Positions 1 to 8,646 of a stretch of DNA of 35,334 nt are shown here, in pieces. The stretch is from NCBI GenBank assembly GCA_934229335.1, contig CAKQDQ010000017.1, forward strand, positions 1 to 35,334, given 5' to 3'. A program made the position numbers and the translations under genes. Source of the stretch: an uncultured Prevotella sp. Its GTDB lineage: Bacteria; Bacteroidota; Bacteroidia; Bacteroidales; Bacteroidaceae. A model generated the notes under the pieces. It was not told the origin of the DNA and searched no databases. It worked only from the letters and a program-made list of their open reading frames with translations. The first letter of the stretch is position 1. Every line of letters begins with the position of its first letter.

Positions 1-1161
1 GTTACCACCGTGTAAGCCTGTGCAAGAACACTCGCCAATAGCGTACAGTCGCTTAATGCTTGAACAGCCGTTAAGGTCTACCTTTATGCCACCACACATA
101 TAATGCGCTGCTGGACGAACTGGAATATACTCCTTTGTGATGTCAATGCCAATAGAAAGGCACTTCTGATAGATGTTAGGGAAGTGATGTTTCGTCTCCT
201 CTGGGTTCTTGTGCGTAACGTCCAAGCATACATGGTCTATGCCATGTATTTTCATTTCCTTATCGATTGCTCGCGCAACGATGTCACGTGGGGCTAAAGA
301 CAGACGCTCATCATACTTCTCCATGAATGTCTCTCCATTAGGAAGGCGCAGCACACCACCGTATCCACGCATAGCTTCAGTGATAAGATATGCAGGATGT
401 GTCTCTCCTGGGTGATAAAGTGATGTAGGATGGAATTGCACGAACTCCATGTCCGCTACCGTACCTTTGGCTCTATACACCATAGCTTCACCGTCACCAG
501 TAGCGATAATAGGGTTAGTCGTTGTCTGATATACCGCTCCACAGCCTCCAGTACACATCAATGTTACCTTGCTGAGGTATGTATCTACCTTCTGGGTGTC
601 AGGATTTAGTACATAAGCACCGTAGCACTCAATGTCGGGAGTGCGTCGTGTCACCTCTACGCCTAAATGGTGTTGCGTGATAATCTCTACCGCAAAGTGA
701 TTCTCTTTCACCTCAATATTAGGAGTATTTCGCACTGCCTCTATCAGACCGCGCTGTATTTCTGCTCCTGTATCATCCGCATGATGCAGTATTCTGAACT
801 CTGAGTGTCCGCCTTCACGGTGCAAATCGAACTCGCCATCTTCCTTACGGTCGAAGTTTACGCCCCACTGCACCAGTTCCTTAATCTGCGATGGTGCCAT
901 GCGTACTACCTGTTCAACAGCCGCACGGTCAGAGATGAAGTCGCCAGCCACCATTGTGTCGTGTATATGTTTTTCGAAATCGTCAACGATAACATTCGTT
1001 ACAGACGCTACGCCGCCTTGCGCGAAGTTCGTGTTAGCTTCTTCAAGAGAAGTCTTACAGATAAGACATATTTTGCCTTTATGTGCCCTTGCCACCTTTA
1101 GGGCGTAGCTCATGCCGGCTACACCTGAGCCGATGATGAGGAAGTCGTACTTGTATACCAT
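1..1161 (-). CDS. nadB: L-aspartate oxidase, 3' end cut by window edge
   Basis: This enzyme oxidises L-aspartate to iminoaspartate with FAD, the first step of de novo NAD synthesis, in the cytoplasm. I translated the reverse strand by hand: 387 codons are open from the ATG at 1161 to base 1. The N-terminus carries a Rossmann FAD motif (GSGVAGMS, residues 11-18). It is followed by TNFAQGGV, the HREGGHS segment typical of the NadB/succinate dehydrogenase flavoprotein family, and TGGCGAVYQ. The family is usually about 520-530 residues, so roughly the last 130 lie outside the window. A clear Bacteroidetes promoter stands about 55 bases upstream, so the gene appears to have its own promoter. The family call is firm. 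NadB rather than a fumarate reductase flavoprotein is supported by the HREGGHS context. Confidence 0.93.
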   Translation of the reverse strand, partial: MVYKYDFLIIGSGVAGMSYALKVARAHKGKICLICKTSLEEANTNFAQGGVASVTNVIVDDFEKHIHDTMVAGDFISDRAAVEQVVRMAPSQIKELVQWGVNFDRKEDGEFDLHREGGHSEFRILHHADDTGAEIQRGLIEAVRNTPNIEVKENHFAVEIITQHHLGVEVTRRTPDIECYGAYVLNPDTQKVDTYLSKVTLMCTGGCGAVYQTTTNPIIATGDGEAMVYRAKGTVADMEFVQFHPTSLYHPGETHPAYLITEAMRGYGGVLRLPNGETFMEKYDERLSLAPRDIVARAIDKEMKIHGIDHVCLDVTHKNPEETKHHFPNIYQKCLSIGIDITKEYIPVRPAAHYMCGGIKVDLNGCSSIKRLYAIGECSCTGLHGGN

Positions 1162-1215
1162 GTTTTTTCTTCTTGTTTATCCCGATATCTATTGATGACA
1201 TCTATATAAGATGTG

Positions 1216-1247
1216 CAAAGTTACACAGTTTTTTTTACAATGCCAAA
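1216..1247 (-). promoter_or_regulatory. Promoter of nadB
   Basis: Read on the minus strand, a -33 TTTG (1244-1247) is followed after exactly 20 bases by TAACTTTG (1216-1223), matching the Bacteroidetes TAnnTTTG -7 element. Transcription would start near 1210, about 50 bases before the nadB ATG. Confidence 0.75.
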
Positions 1248-1347
1248 TTTTAATTAAGTATTCATTGCTAATTGTGTAAAAAAGTAAGTGTAGACGTTTT
1301 TTATGTCAACTTATTCCTCTTATATAGTAACTTTATGACATAGCAAA

Positions 1348-1384
1348 AGCCGCCGCAATGTTTTTCTGATACATTGCGGCGGCT
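1348..1384 (-). terminator. Rho-independent terminator after the isomerase gene
   Basis: Arms AGCCGCCGCAATGT (1348-1361) and its exact complement (1371-1384) form a 14-bp GC-rich stem with a 9-base loop. On the minus strand it is followed by a short U-run (AAAA at 1345-1348 on the plus strand). It lies about 30 bases past the stop of the gene at 1416-2894 and separates it from nadB. Confidence 0.8.
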
Positions 1385-1415
1385 ATTACTATATTCTTAA
1401 CTACCAATCCTTGCT

Positions 1416-2894
1416 TTATGCAAACGGATTCTCAGTAGCGTAAGGCAGTGACTTAGGCTGATTGTAAGCGATATCCTTAATGCCGAGGTACTTGAACACC
1501 TCGAACAAGGTCTTTCCTACGTGTGAGAATGCTACGGCACCGTGGTGTGGATAGCCTTTCTGTACGAGCACATGGCGATAGAATCTTCCCATCTCCTTGA
1601 TAGCGAATATGCCTATGCCACCGAAAGAACGTGTAGGTACGTCGAGCACCTCGCCCTCTGCGATGTATGAACGCAGGTTACCCTCTGAGTCACACTGTAG
1701 TCGATAGAACGTGATGTCGCTGGCAGCGATGTCGCCTTCCAGTGTACCACGTGTAAAGTCTGGTGTTCCACCATTCTCCAACAGACGGTTCTGAATGAGC
1801 TGATACTTAATCTTACGATTAGAACACATCTTGCACTGTGGTGTGTTACCGCAGTGGAAGCCCATGAATGTGTCGGTAAGTGTGTAGTCATATTTACCGA
1901 CTATGTCCTCATCGTAAATATATTTAGGCACGGAGTTGTTGATATCGAGCAGCGTTACGGTGTCATCGCTTGCGCACATACCTATATATTCAGACAGTGC
2001 ACCGTATATATCCACCTCACAAGCTACTGGTATGCCCTTGCTAACGAGGCGACTGTTAACGTAACATGGCTCAAATCCGAACTGACTTGGGAACGCTGGC
2101 CAGCACTTATCAGCAAATGCCACGTACTGTCGTGAGCCTTTGTGAGCCTCTGCCCAGTCGAGTAGCGTCAGCTCAAACTGTGCCATACGACGACTAAGGT
2201 CTGGATAATAGCAGCCTTCGCCCATTTCTTCCGCCATGTCCTTACATACTGCGTCGATGCGTGGGTCGTTCTCGTGCTCCTTGTATGCAACGAGGAGGTC
2301 CAGCTCTGAGTTTTCTTCTATCTCTACCCCCAGTTCATACAGTCCCTTGATTGGAGCATTGCAAGCAAAGAAGTCCTGTGGACGTGGACCGAAAGTAATA
2401 ATTTTAAGTCCCTTGAGACCGAGGATTACGCGTGCAACAGGCACAAAGTCTGCCATCATCTTTGCGACTTCTTCTGCTGTACCTACAGGGTACTCAGGGA
2501 TATATCCCTTAAGATGGCGCATACCGAGATTGTAAGAGCAGTTGAGCATACCGCAGTATGCGTCGCCACGACCATTTATCATGTCGCCATCACCCTCTGC
2601 TGCCGCTACGAACATACATGGTCCGTCGAAATTCTTTGCAATAAGAGTTTCTGGAGTTTCAGGTCCGAAGTTGCCGAGGAATACTACGAGAGCGTTACAG
2701 CCAGCAGCCTTTACCTCTGCTACCGCTTTCTCCATGTCTTTCTCGTTCTCTACTGTTGTAGTACAGTTAAAGAGTTCGCCATTGTAAGCCTTTACGATAT
2801 TCTCACGACGTTGTGTTGACAACGCGATAGGAAAACAGTCACGGCTTACGGCAATAATGCCGAGCTTTACCTCTGGAATGTTTGTACTTTTCAT
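1416..2894 (-). CDS. L-fucose/L-arabinose isomerase-family protein
   Basis: The 492-residue protein belongs to the family of metal-dependent aldose-ketose isomerases related to L-fucose isomerase (FucI/AraA fold). What I recognise is the overall layout. There is an N-terminal alpha/beta region (LGIIAVSRDCFP, ALVVFLGNFGPETP), the central CEVDIYGALSEYIG segment where the family places a catalytic acidic residue, and a C-terminal domain with HVGKTLFEVFKYLGI near the end. The exact sugar cannot be told from sequence. L-fucose, D-arabinose or a related substrate are all possible, and no fucose kinase or transporter gene sits beside it. The gene lies 110 bp downstream of mnmA on the same strand and ends in a strong terminator. 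I saw no clear TAnnTTTG box in the 110-bp gap, so co-transcription with mnmA is possible. Confidence 0.8.
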   Translation of the reverse strand: MKSTNIPEVKLGIIAVSRDCFPIALSTQRRENIVKAYNGELFNCTTTVENEKDMEKAVAEVKAAGCNALVVFLGNFGPETPETLIAKNFDGPCMFVAAAEGDGDMINGRGDAYCGMLNCSYNLGMRHLKGYIPEYPVGTAEEVAKMMADFVPVARVILGLKGLKIITFGPRPQDFFACNAPIKGLYELGVEIEENSELDLLVAYKEHENDPRIDAVCKDMAEEMGEGCYYPDLSRRMAQFELTLLDWAEAHKGSRQYVAFADKCWPAFPSQFGFEPCYVNSRLVSKGIPVACEVDIYGALSEYIGMCASDDTVTLLDINNSVPKYIYDEDIVGKYDYTLTDTFMGFHCGNTPQCKMCSNRKIKYQLIQNRLLENGGTPDFTRGTLEGDIAASDITFYRLQCDSEGNLRSYIAEGEVLDVPTRSFGGIGIFAIKEMGRFYRHVLVQKGYPHHGAVAFSHVGKTLFEVFKYLGIKDIAYNQPKSLPYATENPFA

Positions 2895-3004
2895 AATAAA
2901 AATAAAAGTGTTAAGTTTTTTGTTATTATAGGTGTGGGGTTTCAGGCGTTTGTTGTGTTGCCTGTCTATTGCTTACATCATGCCTTTACCCTTTTTACCA
3001 CTTG

Positions 3005-4120
3005 TCATAATGTTATTTCCGCAGAGCCATAACAGCGGTGATGCCTTGCATCGTATATCACGCAGAACTGTCCTGGGGCTACTCCGTGTATGGGTTCTTT
3101 TGCGTGTATGGTGTAAATGCCGTCATCTCCCTTCTCTATTGTTGCTGGTAGATACTCTGGCGTGTGTCGTATCTTGATTCGCACCTCTACCTTGTCTCCT
3201 TTGTTCACAAGGTGTTTTCCCTCTACTGGTGTCTCTCCTTCAGCTGGTTGCCATGGGTTACAGGTCAAGAAATTCATGTCGTGTACAGGGAATTCCTTTC
3301 TGTACGCGCTCTTAGGGTCGTAGCCATGTGACACGAAGAGGATGTTCTTCTTGATATTCTTCTTTACCGCGAACCACGGTCCACCACCGAATCCCAGTCC
3401 ATGTCGTTGTCCTATGGTGTGAAACCATAGTCCTTTGTGCATACCAATCTTCTTTCCTGTCTCTATGTCTATTACCAGTCCTGGTTTCTCTCCGAGGTAA
3501 CGACGCACATAATCGTTATAGTTTACCTTTCCGAGGAAACAGATGCCTTGTGAGTCTTTGCGCTTAGCGTTAACGAGATGCTCTCTCTCTGCTATCAGTC
3601 TTACTTCGTCTTTCTGGTAGTGTCCTATCGGAAAGAGACTCTTCTTTAGCTGCCAGTCGTATAGCTGCGCCAGAAAGTCTGTTTGGTCTTTCACAGGGTC
3701 TGGTGACGTAACGAGCCATTTTCGTCCCTCTTCGTCAATCTCCGTCTGAGCGTAGTGCCCCGTTGCTATAAGGTCGTATTCATGTCCTTTCTTCTCATGA
3801 AAGGCTCCAAACTTTATCAGTCTGTTGCACATTACGTCAGGGTTCGGTGTAAAACCGTTGCGCACCTTATCCATGGTGTATTTCGTCACGTTGTCCCAGT
3901 ACTCCTTATGACAGTCTATCACCTCCAGCGTCAGTCCGAAACGTCTCGCTACAGCGGTGGCCATCTCCAAGTCTTCCTCAGAGGTGCAATCCCATTCTTC
4001 CTCTTCTTCTGGACCTATCTTAATATAGAAGCAGTCTGGTTTTAGTCCTTGCGAGCATAGTTCGTATGCCGCTACAGACGAGTCAACGCCTCCTGAAAGT
4101 AGTAATGCAATTCTTTTCAT
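3005..4120 (-). CDS. mnmA: tRNA-specific 2-thiouridylase
   Basis: MnmA thiolates uridine 34 at the wobble position of tRNAs for Lys, Glu and Gln, using ATP and a persulfide relay. The 371-residue product opens with the PP-loop ATP motif SGGVDSS (residues 9-15). It carries the two family cysteines: C98 in NPDVMCNRLIKFGAF and C194 in DSQGICFLGK. FHTIGQRHGLGFGGGPWFA, typical of the central domain, follows. Length and motif order match the family, so this is a confident call. The stretch EEEEEWDCTSEEDLE (about residues 38-52) is a notably acidic insertion near the N-terminus. The gene lies 122 bp downstream of sstT, and the gap holds a weak palindromic AT-rich repeat. Confidence 0.95.
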   Translation of the reverse strand: MKRIALLLSGGVDSSVAAYELCSQGLKPDCFYIKIGPEEEEEWDCTSEEDLEMATAVARRFGLTLEVIDCHKEYWDNVTKYTMDKVRNGFTPNPDVMCNRLIKFGAFHEKKGHEYDLIATGHYAQTEIDEEGRKWLVTSPDPVKDQTDFLAQLYDWQLKKSLFPIGHYQKDEVRLIAEREHLVNAKRKDSQGICFLGKVNYNDYVRRYLGEKPGLVIDIETGKKIGMHKGLWFHTIGQRHGLGFGGGPWFAVKKNIKKNILFVSHGYDPKSAYRKEFPVHDMNFLTCNPWQPAEGETPVEGKHLVNKGDKVEVRIKIRHTPEYLPATIEKGDDGIYTIHAKEPIHGVAPGQFCVIYDARHHRCYGSAEITL

Positions 4121-4130
4121 AAAATCGTAG

Positions 4131-4235
4131 TTCGCAATTCATAATTCATAATGCATAATACATAATTACTAATGCACAGTTCCCTCTCCACATATTAATT
4201 CTGCATTACGAATTATGCATTATGCACCATGAATT
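4131..4235. repeat. AT-rich imperfect inverted repeat between sstT and mnmA
   Basis: The gap between two same-strand genes is built from repeated short words such as TAATTCATAATGCATAAT. An inverted copy in the second half contains ATTACGAATTATGCATTATG. The region could fold into a long imperfect hairpin. I see no promoter box in it. It may act as a transcript-processing or attenuating structure, or be an interspersed palindromic unit of the genome. Confidence 0.5.
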
Positions 4236-4242
4236 AATCTTA

Positions 4243-5484
4243 TTACAGTTCTATCTTCTCTCCTTTTTTCTTACGGTCGTAATAGTCTGCCGTAGCAGTG
4301 AACATTACATCGCCACTGGAGTTGAGAGCCGTCTCTACAGAGTCTTGTATAACTCCGATGATGAAGCCTACTGCTACTACCTGCATCGCCACATCATTAC
4401 TTATACCGAACAATGCGCACGACATTGGGATAAGCAACAATGAGCCTCCGGCTACGCCTGATGATCCACAGGCTCCGAGTGTTGCCATGATACAGAGCAA
4501 GAGCGCGCTACCCAGAGACACGTCTATGCCCAAGGTGTTGCAGGCTGTCAGGGTCATTACGGTGATGGTGATAGCCGCTCCGTCCATATTGATGGTACAG
4601 CCCAACGGTATGCTGACTGAGTAGAAGTCTTCGTCAAGTCCCATACGTTTACACAGACTCATGTTTACCGGCAGGTTAGCTGCTGAAGAGCGTGTAAAGA
4701 ATGCACTGACGGCACTACCCTTTAGGCATCGCCATACTAAGGGGTATGGGTTCTTGCGCAGCATCAGTCCGCTGATGAGTGGGTTAATGACAAGTGACAC
4801 TGTCAGCATACAGCCTACAAGCAGCATTACGAGCTTGCCATAGGTAGTAAAGATTACTAATCCGCTCTCGCCTACTGAGGTGTATACCAAGCCCATGATA
4901 CCAAAAGGCGCACACTGTATTATCCATGCCACGACAAGAGAGATGGCGTCTGCCGTCTCCTGTATGAAGCTGACTGTCTTCTCCGTAGCAGTCTTCTTCA
5001 AGGCGATGCCCATTACTATAGACCAGAACAGGATGCTGAGGTAGCTGGCTGAGCTTACGGCATTGAGCGGATTGCTCATAAGGTCTTTCGCCAATTTATT
5101 GAACACTTCGCTCAGCTGCGTAGGTGCAGCGTCTCCTGCTACCTCTCCGCTACCAGCAAACACCAGTTCGAGGGGGAACAGCTTGCTTGCAAATACCGCT
5201 ACGACAGCGGCTATCAGCGTGCTCGCCATATAAAGTATGATGACCGTACGGAAGCGTTCGCCGAGGCCTTCACGAGCTTTGGCTACTGATGCTATTACGA
5301 GTACTGCGACAAGCAGTGGGGCTACCGCTTTCAACGCACCTACGAAGAGGGTTCCGAGAATGGTGATACCATTGAGGCCAGGACAACACAGTGCCAAGAC
5401 TGAGCCGATAACGATGCCGCAAAATATGCGCAACATTAGGTGAATGTTACGCCATGCTTTCAGTATAGATACTATAAAATTCAT
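4243..5484 (-). CDS. sstT: Na+/serine-threonine symporter of the dicarboxylate/amino acid:cation family
   Basis: This inner-membrane carrier imports serine and threonine with sodium. The 413-residue protein has about eight hydrophobic segments (for example IFCGIVIGSVLALCCPGL, VAPLLVAVLVIASVAKA and LVMLLVGCMLTVSLVI). It also has the glutamate-transporter-family core: FFTRSSAANLPVNMSLCKRMGLDE, then IPLGCTINMDGAAITITVMTL. The last of these corresponds to the NMDG substrate/sodium-binding motif. The C-terminus ALNSSGDVMFTATAD matches SstT-type members. The start lies 8 bp downstream of the DUF4923 gene, and rsmA precedes that, so it is probably translated from the rsmA transcript. The DAACS family is certain. 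SstT rather than another member is likely from length and ending. Confidence 0.9.
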   Translation of the reverse strand: MNFIVSILKAWRNIHLMLRIFCGIVIGSVLALCCPGLNGITILGTLFVGALKAVAPLLVAVLVIASVAKAREGLGERFRTVIILYMASTLIAAVVAVFASKLFPLELVFAGSGEVAGDAAPTQLSEVFNKLAKDLMSNPLNAVSSASYLSILFWSIVMGIALKKTATEKTVSFIQETADAISLVVAWIIQCAPFGIMGLVYTSVGESGLVIFTTYGKLVMLLVGCMLTVSLVINPLISGLMLRKNPYPLVWRCLKGSAVSAFFTRSSAANLPVNMSLCKRMGLDEDFYSVSIPLGCTINMDGAAITITVMTLTACNTLGIDVSLGSALLLCIMATLGACGSSGVAGGSLLLIPMSCALFGISNDVAMQVVAVGFIIGVIQDSVETALNSSGDVMFTATADYYDRKKKGEKIEL

Positions 5485-5492
5485 GCGTCGCT

Positions 5493-6131
5493 TTATTTTT
5501 TAGCAAGGCGTATGCCCACCTTCATGCCGTCCATTGACTTCATGAGCGATGTGATGGTAGCCAGTTGTGAAACATTAGAACCTATACCTTCAAAGAATGT
5601 CTTTAGCTTGGTCATGTCCATTACCACTACAAGTGTGCCGTTGTCAAGCTGTGGGGTGAGCTTACATGGATTCTTGCGCCCCTTGAAGGTCAGCACCACC
5701 TCATTGTTTGTCATGGTGTATGTGCCTGTTGCCACCTTCTTACCTTTCTTGGCTACATAGAATGTCTTGTCAGACTCAAAGGTTATGTTCATGTTACCCT
5801 TGCTGATACCCACCTTAGTGAGGTATGTCTGTAGCTTTTTCTCTATCTGCTTTGATATCAAAGAGCTTGTGGCACTCTTCAGCGCGTTGTTGCTTGTGAA
5901 CATAACCGCTGGCTCCTGATATGCCCATGTACCCACTATCTGTGTGGACGTAGGAACCAGTTTGCTGGTGATGATGCTACCGATGGACGAGAGTATGTTG
6001 CCGTCACCACTGTTAGAGTTTGTTACCGTTGAAGCCACTTGGCTAAGGATGTTGCTTAACTGCGCACTCGCAGTGTTTGCGCTACAGGTCAGTGCAGCAA
6101 GTAGCACTGCCTTGACAAAAATCTTTTTCAT
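5493..6131 (-). CDS. DUF4923-family secreted lipocalin-like protein
   Basis: The 212-residue protein starts with a clear signal peptide (MKKIFVKAVLLAALTCSANTASA, cleavage likely before QLS), so it is exported to the periplasm or outer membrane. A Ser/Asn-rich linker follows. Then comes a beta-rich domain starting near residue 60 (QIVGTWAYQEPAVMF), with the strand pattern GTYTMTNNEVVLTFKGRK and TLVVVMDMTKLKTFFEGIGS that I associate with the Bacteroidales DUF4923 family. Function is unknown. There is no lipobox cysteine at the cleavage site, so it is not an obvious lipoprotein. It sits 26 bp after rsmA and 8 bp before sstT in what looks like one operon, but nothing in the sequence ties its role to either. 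Confidence 0.75.
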   Translation of the reverse strand: MKKIFVKAVLLAALTCSANTASAQLSNILSQVASTVTNSNSGDGNILSSIGSIITSKLVPTSTQIVGTWAYQEPAVMFTSNNALKSATSSLISKQIEKKLQTYLTKVGISKGNMNITFESDKTFYVAKKGKKVATGTYTMTNNEVVLTFKGRKNPCKLTPQLDNGTLVVVMDMTKLKTFFEGIGSNVSQLATITSLMKSMDGMKVGIRLAKK

Positions 6132-6157
6132 TATTTTGTTATTTGTTACACTTTTCC

Positions 6158-6961
6158 TTATTCTGCTTTCTGAAGCTGCTCTGCCACCATATTCGTCAGT
6201 TTTACGAACTCTTCGTGGTTCAGTTGCTCTGGTCTCTTGGTCAGGAACTCTTGGGCAAAGAAGTCGCTCTCTGGCTTGTTTACATCGTTAAACATCTGCT
6301 TCAGGCTTACTCTCAGCATCTTCCTGCGCTGGTTAAAGACCGTCTTTACCAGTCGTCTGAACAGTTGCCAGTCACAGCCGAGGTCGGTTCTGCCATTGCG
6401 TGTCATTCTGATGACGGCAGACTTTACCTTTGGCGGCGGGTTGAACACGTTTTCATCTACCGTGAACAGATACTCTGTGTCATACCATGCCTGTATCAAC
6501 ACCGACAGTATGCCGTAGGTCTTGTTGCCAGGCTCAGCGGCTATACGCAGTGCCACCTCCCTCTGTATCATGCCAGTGCAACACGGTATCAGCTCCTTAT
6601 TGTCGAGCATCTTAAAGAATATCTGCGAGGAGATGTCGTAAGGATAGTTTCCTGTCAGCACAAACGGTCTGCCATCGAATACCTTTTCAAGATCCATTCT
6701 TAGGAAATCGTCGCCGATTATGCCCCCCTGTAACTTCGGGAACGTCTCTTGCAGATATGCCACCGACTCTTTGTCTATCTCAACACATTTGAACTCTCTA
6801 TCTTTCGGGTACAGATATTGTGTCATTACGCCCATACCAGGACCTATCTCCAAAACAGGAATGTCCGGGCAAGCGTCAACAGTATCGGCAATGCGCCTTG
6901 CTATGCCGAGGTCTGTAAGGAAATGTTGCCCGAGGTTTTTCTTAGGGCGTACTTGCTTCAT
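6158..6961 (-). CDS. rsmA: 16S rRNA dimethyladenosine methyltransferase
   Basis: RsmA (KsgA) dimethylates two adjacent adenines near the 3' end of 16S rRNA during small-subunit maturation, using S-adenosylmethionine. The 267-residue product has the family N-terminus KKNLGQHFL (residues 7-15). The SAM-binding motif LEIGPGMGVMT covers residues 37-47. The catalytic NYPYDIS stands at 105-111, a version of the usual N-(I/L)-PY. The C-terminal part (FNQRRKMLRVSLKQM, RPEQLNHEEFVKL) is the RNA-contacting region. The length is normal. It is the first gene of a probable rsmA-DUF4923-sstT operon and diverges from the membrane-protein gene at 7094. A -7 box lies about 35 bases upstream. Confidence 0.95.
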   Translation of the reverse strand: MKQVRPKKNLGQHFLTDLGIARRIADTVDACPDIPVLEIGPGMGVMTQYLYPKDREFKCVEIDKESVAYLQETFPKLQGGIIGDDFLRMDLEKVFDGRPFVLTGNYPYDISSQIFFKMLDNKELIPCCTGMIQREVALRIAAEPGNKTYGILSVLIQAWYDTEYLFTVDENVFNPPPKVKSAVIRMTRNGRTDLGCDWQLFRRLVKTVFNQRRKMLRVSLKQMFNDVNKPESDFFAQEFLTKRPEQLNHEEFVKLTNMVAEQLQKAE

Positions 6962-6995
6962 AGAATTTGGTAGTTTCTAAGTTGATAAATCACCG

Positions 6996-7003
6996 CAAAG
7001 GTA
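6996..7003 (-). promoter_or_regulatory. -7 element for rsmA
   Basis: On the minus strand the sequence reads TACCTTTG (TAnnTTTG), 35 bases before the rsmA ATG. The matching -33 element about 20 bases upstream is weak, and no TTG is correctly spaced, so this is a partial promoter match. Confidence 0.5.
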
Positions 7004-7053
7004 CAATTTATTTCCGAAAAAAAAGCATTACGACATAAAAAAACAATACATTG

Positions 7054-7085
7054 TTTGGTTATTCCGACTAATTGCTGTAATTTTG
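7054..7085 (+). promoter_or_regulatory. Promoter of the UPF0104-type membrane protein gene
   Basis: TTTG at 7054-7057 and TAATTTTG at 7078-7085 are 20 bases apart, an exact Bacteroidetes promoter. Transcription should begin at about 7091, directly in front of the ATG at 7094. That implies a leaderless or nearly leaderless mRNA and rules out the TTG at 7055 as a start. Confidence 0.65.
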
Positions 7086-7093
7086 CGGCTGAT

Positions 7094-8128
7094 ATGCTAT
7101 CATTTTTTACATATTGTCACTTCTCTATACCTCGTTATGTTCGTAAGACATTTAACGTGCTGCTATCGTTGATTCTTGGCGGTGCAATTCTCTATTGGAT
7201 GTATCGTGGTTTTGACATCGATACCATGAAAGATGTACTTCGCCACGACGTTAACTGGTGGTGGATGCTTGCCTCTTTCCCTTTCGGAATACTCGCGCAG
7301 ATGTTTCGTGGCTGGCGTTGGAAACAGGCGTTGGAACCTCTTGGCGAGAATCCACGCACCAATACTTGCATCAACTCTATCTTTATCTCTTACGCAGCGT
7401 CGCTCATAGTGCCACGCATAGGAGAGTTTACGCGTTGCGGTGTGTTGACACGCAAGGAGGGAACAAACTTCGCCAAGGCTCTCGGCACTGTGGTGACGGA
7501 GCGCGCTGTAGACTCGGTCATCGTGTTGGCAATAACTATCATGGTGCTGCTTACACAGATGCCTGTCTTCGTAACATTCTTCACCAAGACAGGCACACGC
7601 CTTAACGACTTCATGATACTATTAGGCAGCTTTTCGCAAACAGGATATATCGTGACGGGGATATGCGCCATAGCCACAATGATATGCTTCTACATCTTCC
7701 GCAAGAAGTTGGTGTTCTACAGCAAGGTGAAGAACACCGTACAGGGACTGCGCGATGGCGTTATGTCGGTAAAGAACGTACGCAACGTTCCTCTATACCT
7801 ATTTTATAGCGTTGCCATATGGGGAGCGTATTTTCTGCATTACTACCTCACCTTCTTCTGCTTTGAAGAGACCTCGGGGCTTAGCGTCACCTGCGCCTTA
7901 GTAACATTTATTGTCGGCTCTATAGCCGTGCTGGTGCCCACTCCTAACGGTGCTGGCTCTTGGCATTTTGCCGTAAAGACCATGCTGATACTTTATGGCG
8001 TGACGGATAATGTGGCACTATACTTCGTGTTAGTAGTGCATACAGTGCAAACATTACTCGTTGCCGCACTTGGCGTTTATGGATGGCTGATGACGGTGTT
8101 GACACCAAACCGTAAGGCATTGGCATAG
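7094..8128 (+). CDS. UPF0104 / lysylphosphatidylglycerol synthase transmembrane-type integral membrane protein
   Basis: The protein is about 344 residues from the ATG at 7094, with seven to nine hydrophobic helices. The N-terminal pattern VLLSLILGGAILYWMYRGFD is typical of the flippase-like UPF0104 family, which shares its fold with the membrane half of MprF. Other family-like blocks are FRGWRWKQAL, YAASLIVPRIGEFTRCGVLTR, GTVVTERAVDS and VLVPTPNGAGSWHFAVKTM. The RIGEFTR and TERAVD segments are strongly conserved in this family. Related proteins move lipids or isoprenoid-linked molecules across the inner membrane, but this substrate is not known. I chose 7094 because the promoter covers the alternative TTG at 7055. 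It diverges from rsmA and ends just before a pair of strong hairpins. Confidence 0.8.
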   Translation: MLSFFTYCHFSIPRYVRKTFNVLLSLILGGAILYWMYRGFDIDTMKDVLRHDVNWWWMLASFPFGILAQMFRGWRWKQALEPLGENPRTNTCINSIFISYAASLIVPRIGEFTRCGVLTRKEGTNFAKALGTVVTERAVDSVIVLAITIMVLLTQMPVFVTFFTKTGTRLNDFMILLGSFSQTGYIVTGICAIATMICFYIFRKKLVFYSKVKNTVQGLRDGVMSVKNVRNVPLYLFYSVAIWGAYFLHYYLTFFCFEETSGLSVTCALVTFIVGSIAVLVPTPNGAGSWHFAVKTMLILYGVTDNVALYFVLVVHTVQTLLVAALGVYGWLMTVLTPNRKALA

Positions 8129-8161
8129 ACTGTAAATACACCCTAAATAACTATAGGACTA

Positions 8162-8200
8162 CGAAAGGGGCTTAATCGCATTACGATTAAGCCCCTTTCG
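8162..8200. terminator. Perfect 17-bp hairpin after the membrane-protein gene
   Basis: CGAAAGGGGCTTAATCG (8162-8178) pairs exactly with 8184-8200 around a 5-base loop. It lies 34 bases past the stop at 8128. No long U-run follows, so it may act together with the next hairpin rather than as a canonical terminator. Confidence 0.6.
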
Positions 8201-8207
8201 CATTGCG

Positions 8208-8242
8208 ATAACAGCCCTTTCGTAGTGCGAAAGGGCTGTTAT
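8208..8242. terminator. Second, related hairpin in tandem
   Basis: ATAACAGCCCTTTCG (8208-8222) pairs exactly with 8228-8242 around TAGTG. Its arms resemble those of the hairpin at 8162-8200 (GCCC(C)TTTCG in both), so the two look like a duplicated palindromic unit. Confidence 0.55.
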
Positions 8243-8646
8243 TGCACACACGCCTTTAGTGACGAAGAAAAAATAAATTGGTATAATTTATGCCGTAGAT
8301 TTTTGAAATAGTTTGAAGACATGAAGTTGGAACAATGCCACGCATTGTGACTGATGAATAGCTTCAAAATATCCAAAAAGATATGACAAGGATATAATAC
8401 CATATATTTTATTTATTCCGTTAAATTGCACCAAGTTATTTTTACCGTCACTTAACGAGCAAAGGTAATATGTTTTTTAATATCATACAAGTTCATAACG
8501 ATTCATAAAGTAGAAAAGGCGTTTTTCGCATAGTTTCAACTCTTTTGTGATGACTTTTTCAGAATTAATTTTATACCTTTGTCACATAAATCAAATTTTT
8601 TAGAACTACCTAACACCCACTAATAACCAATAACCATTCATAAACA
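8243..8646. other. Intergenic region before the hypothetical membrane gene
   Basis: I see no open reading frame with coding character in these 400 bases. A -7-like TACCTTTG at 8574-8581 lies about 65 bases before the ATG at 8647 and is probably the promoter of that gene. No TTG/TTTG stands at the usual 20-base distance (the closest TTTG, 8544-8547, is 26 bases away). The 5' leader downstream is A-rich, as is usual for translation starts in this phylum. Confidence 0.5.

Noticed and set aside
1854..2819. Several plus-strand open frames of 80-100 codons
   Set aside because: They are shadows of the isomerase-family gene on the opposite strand, without promoter, ribosome site or protein-like composition.
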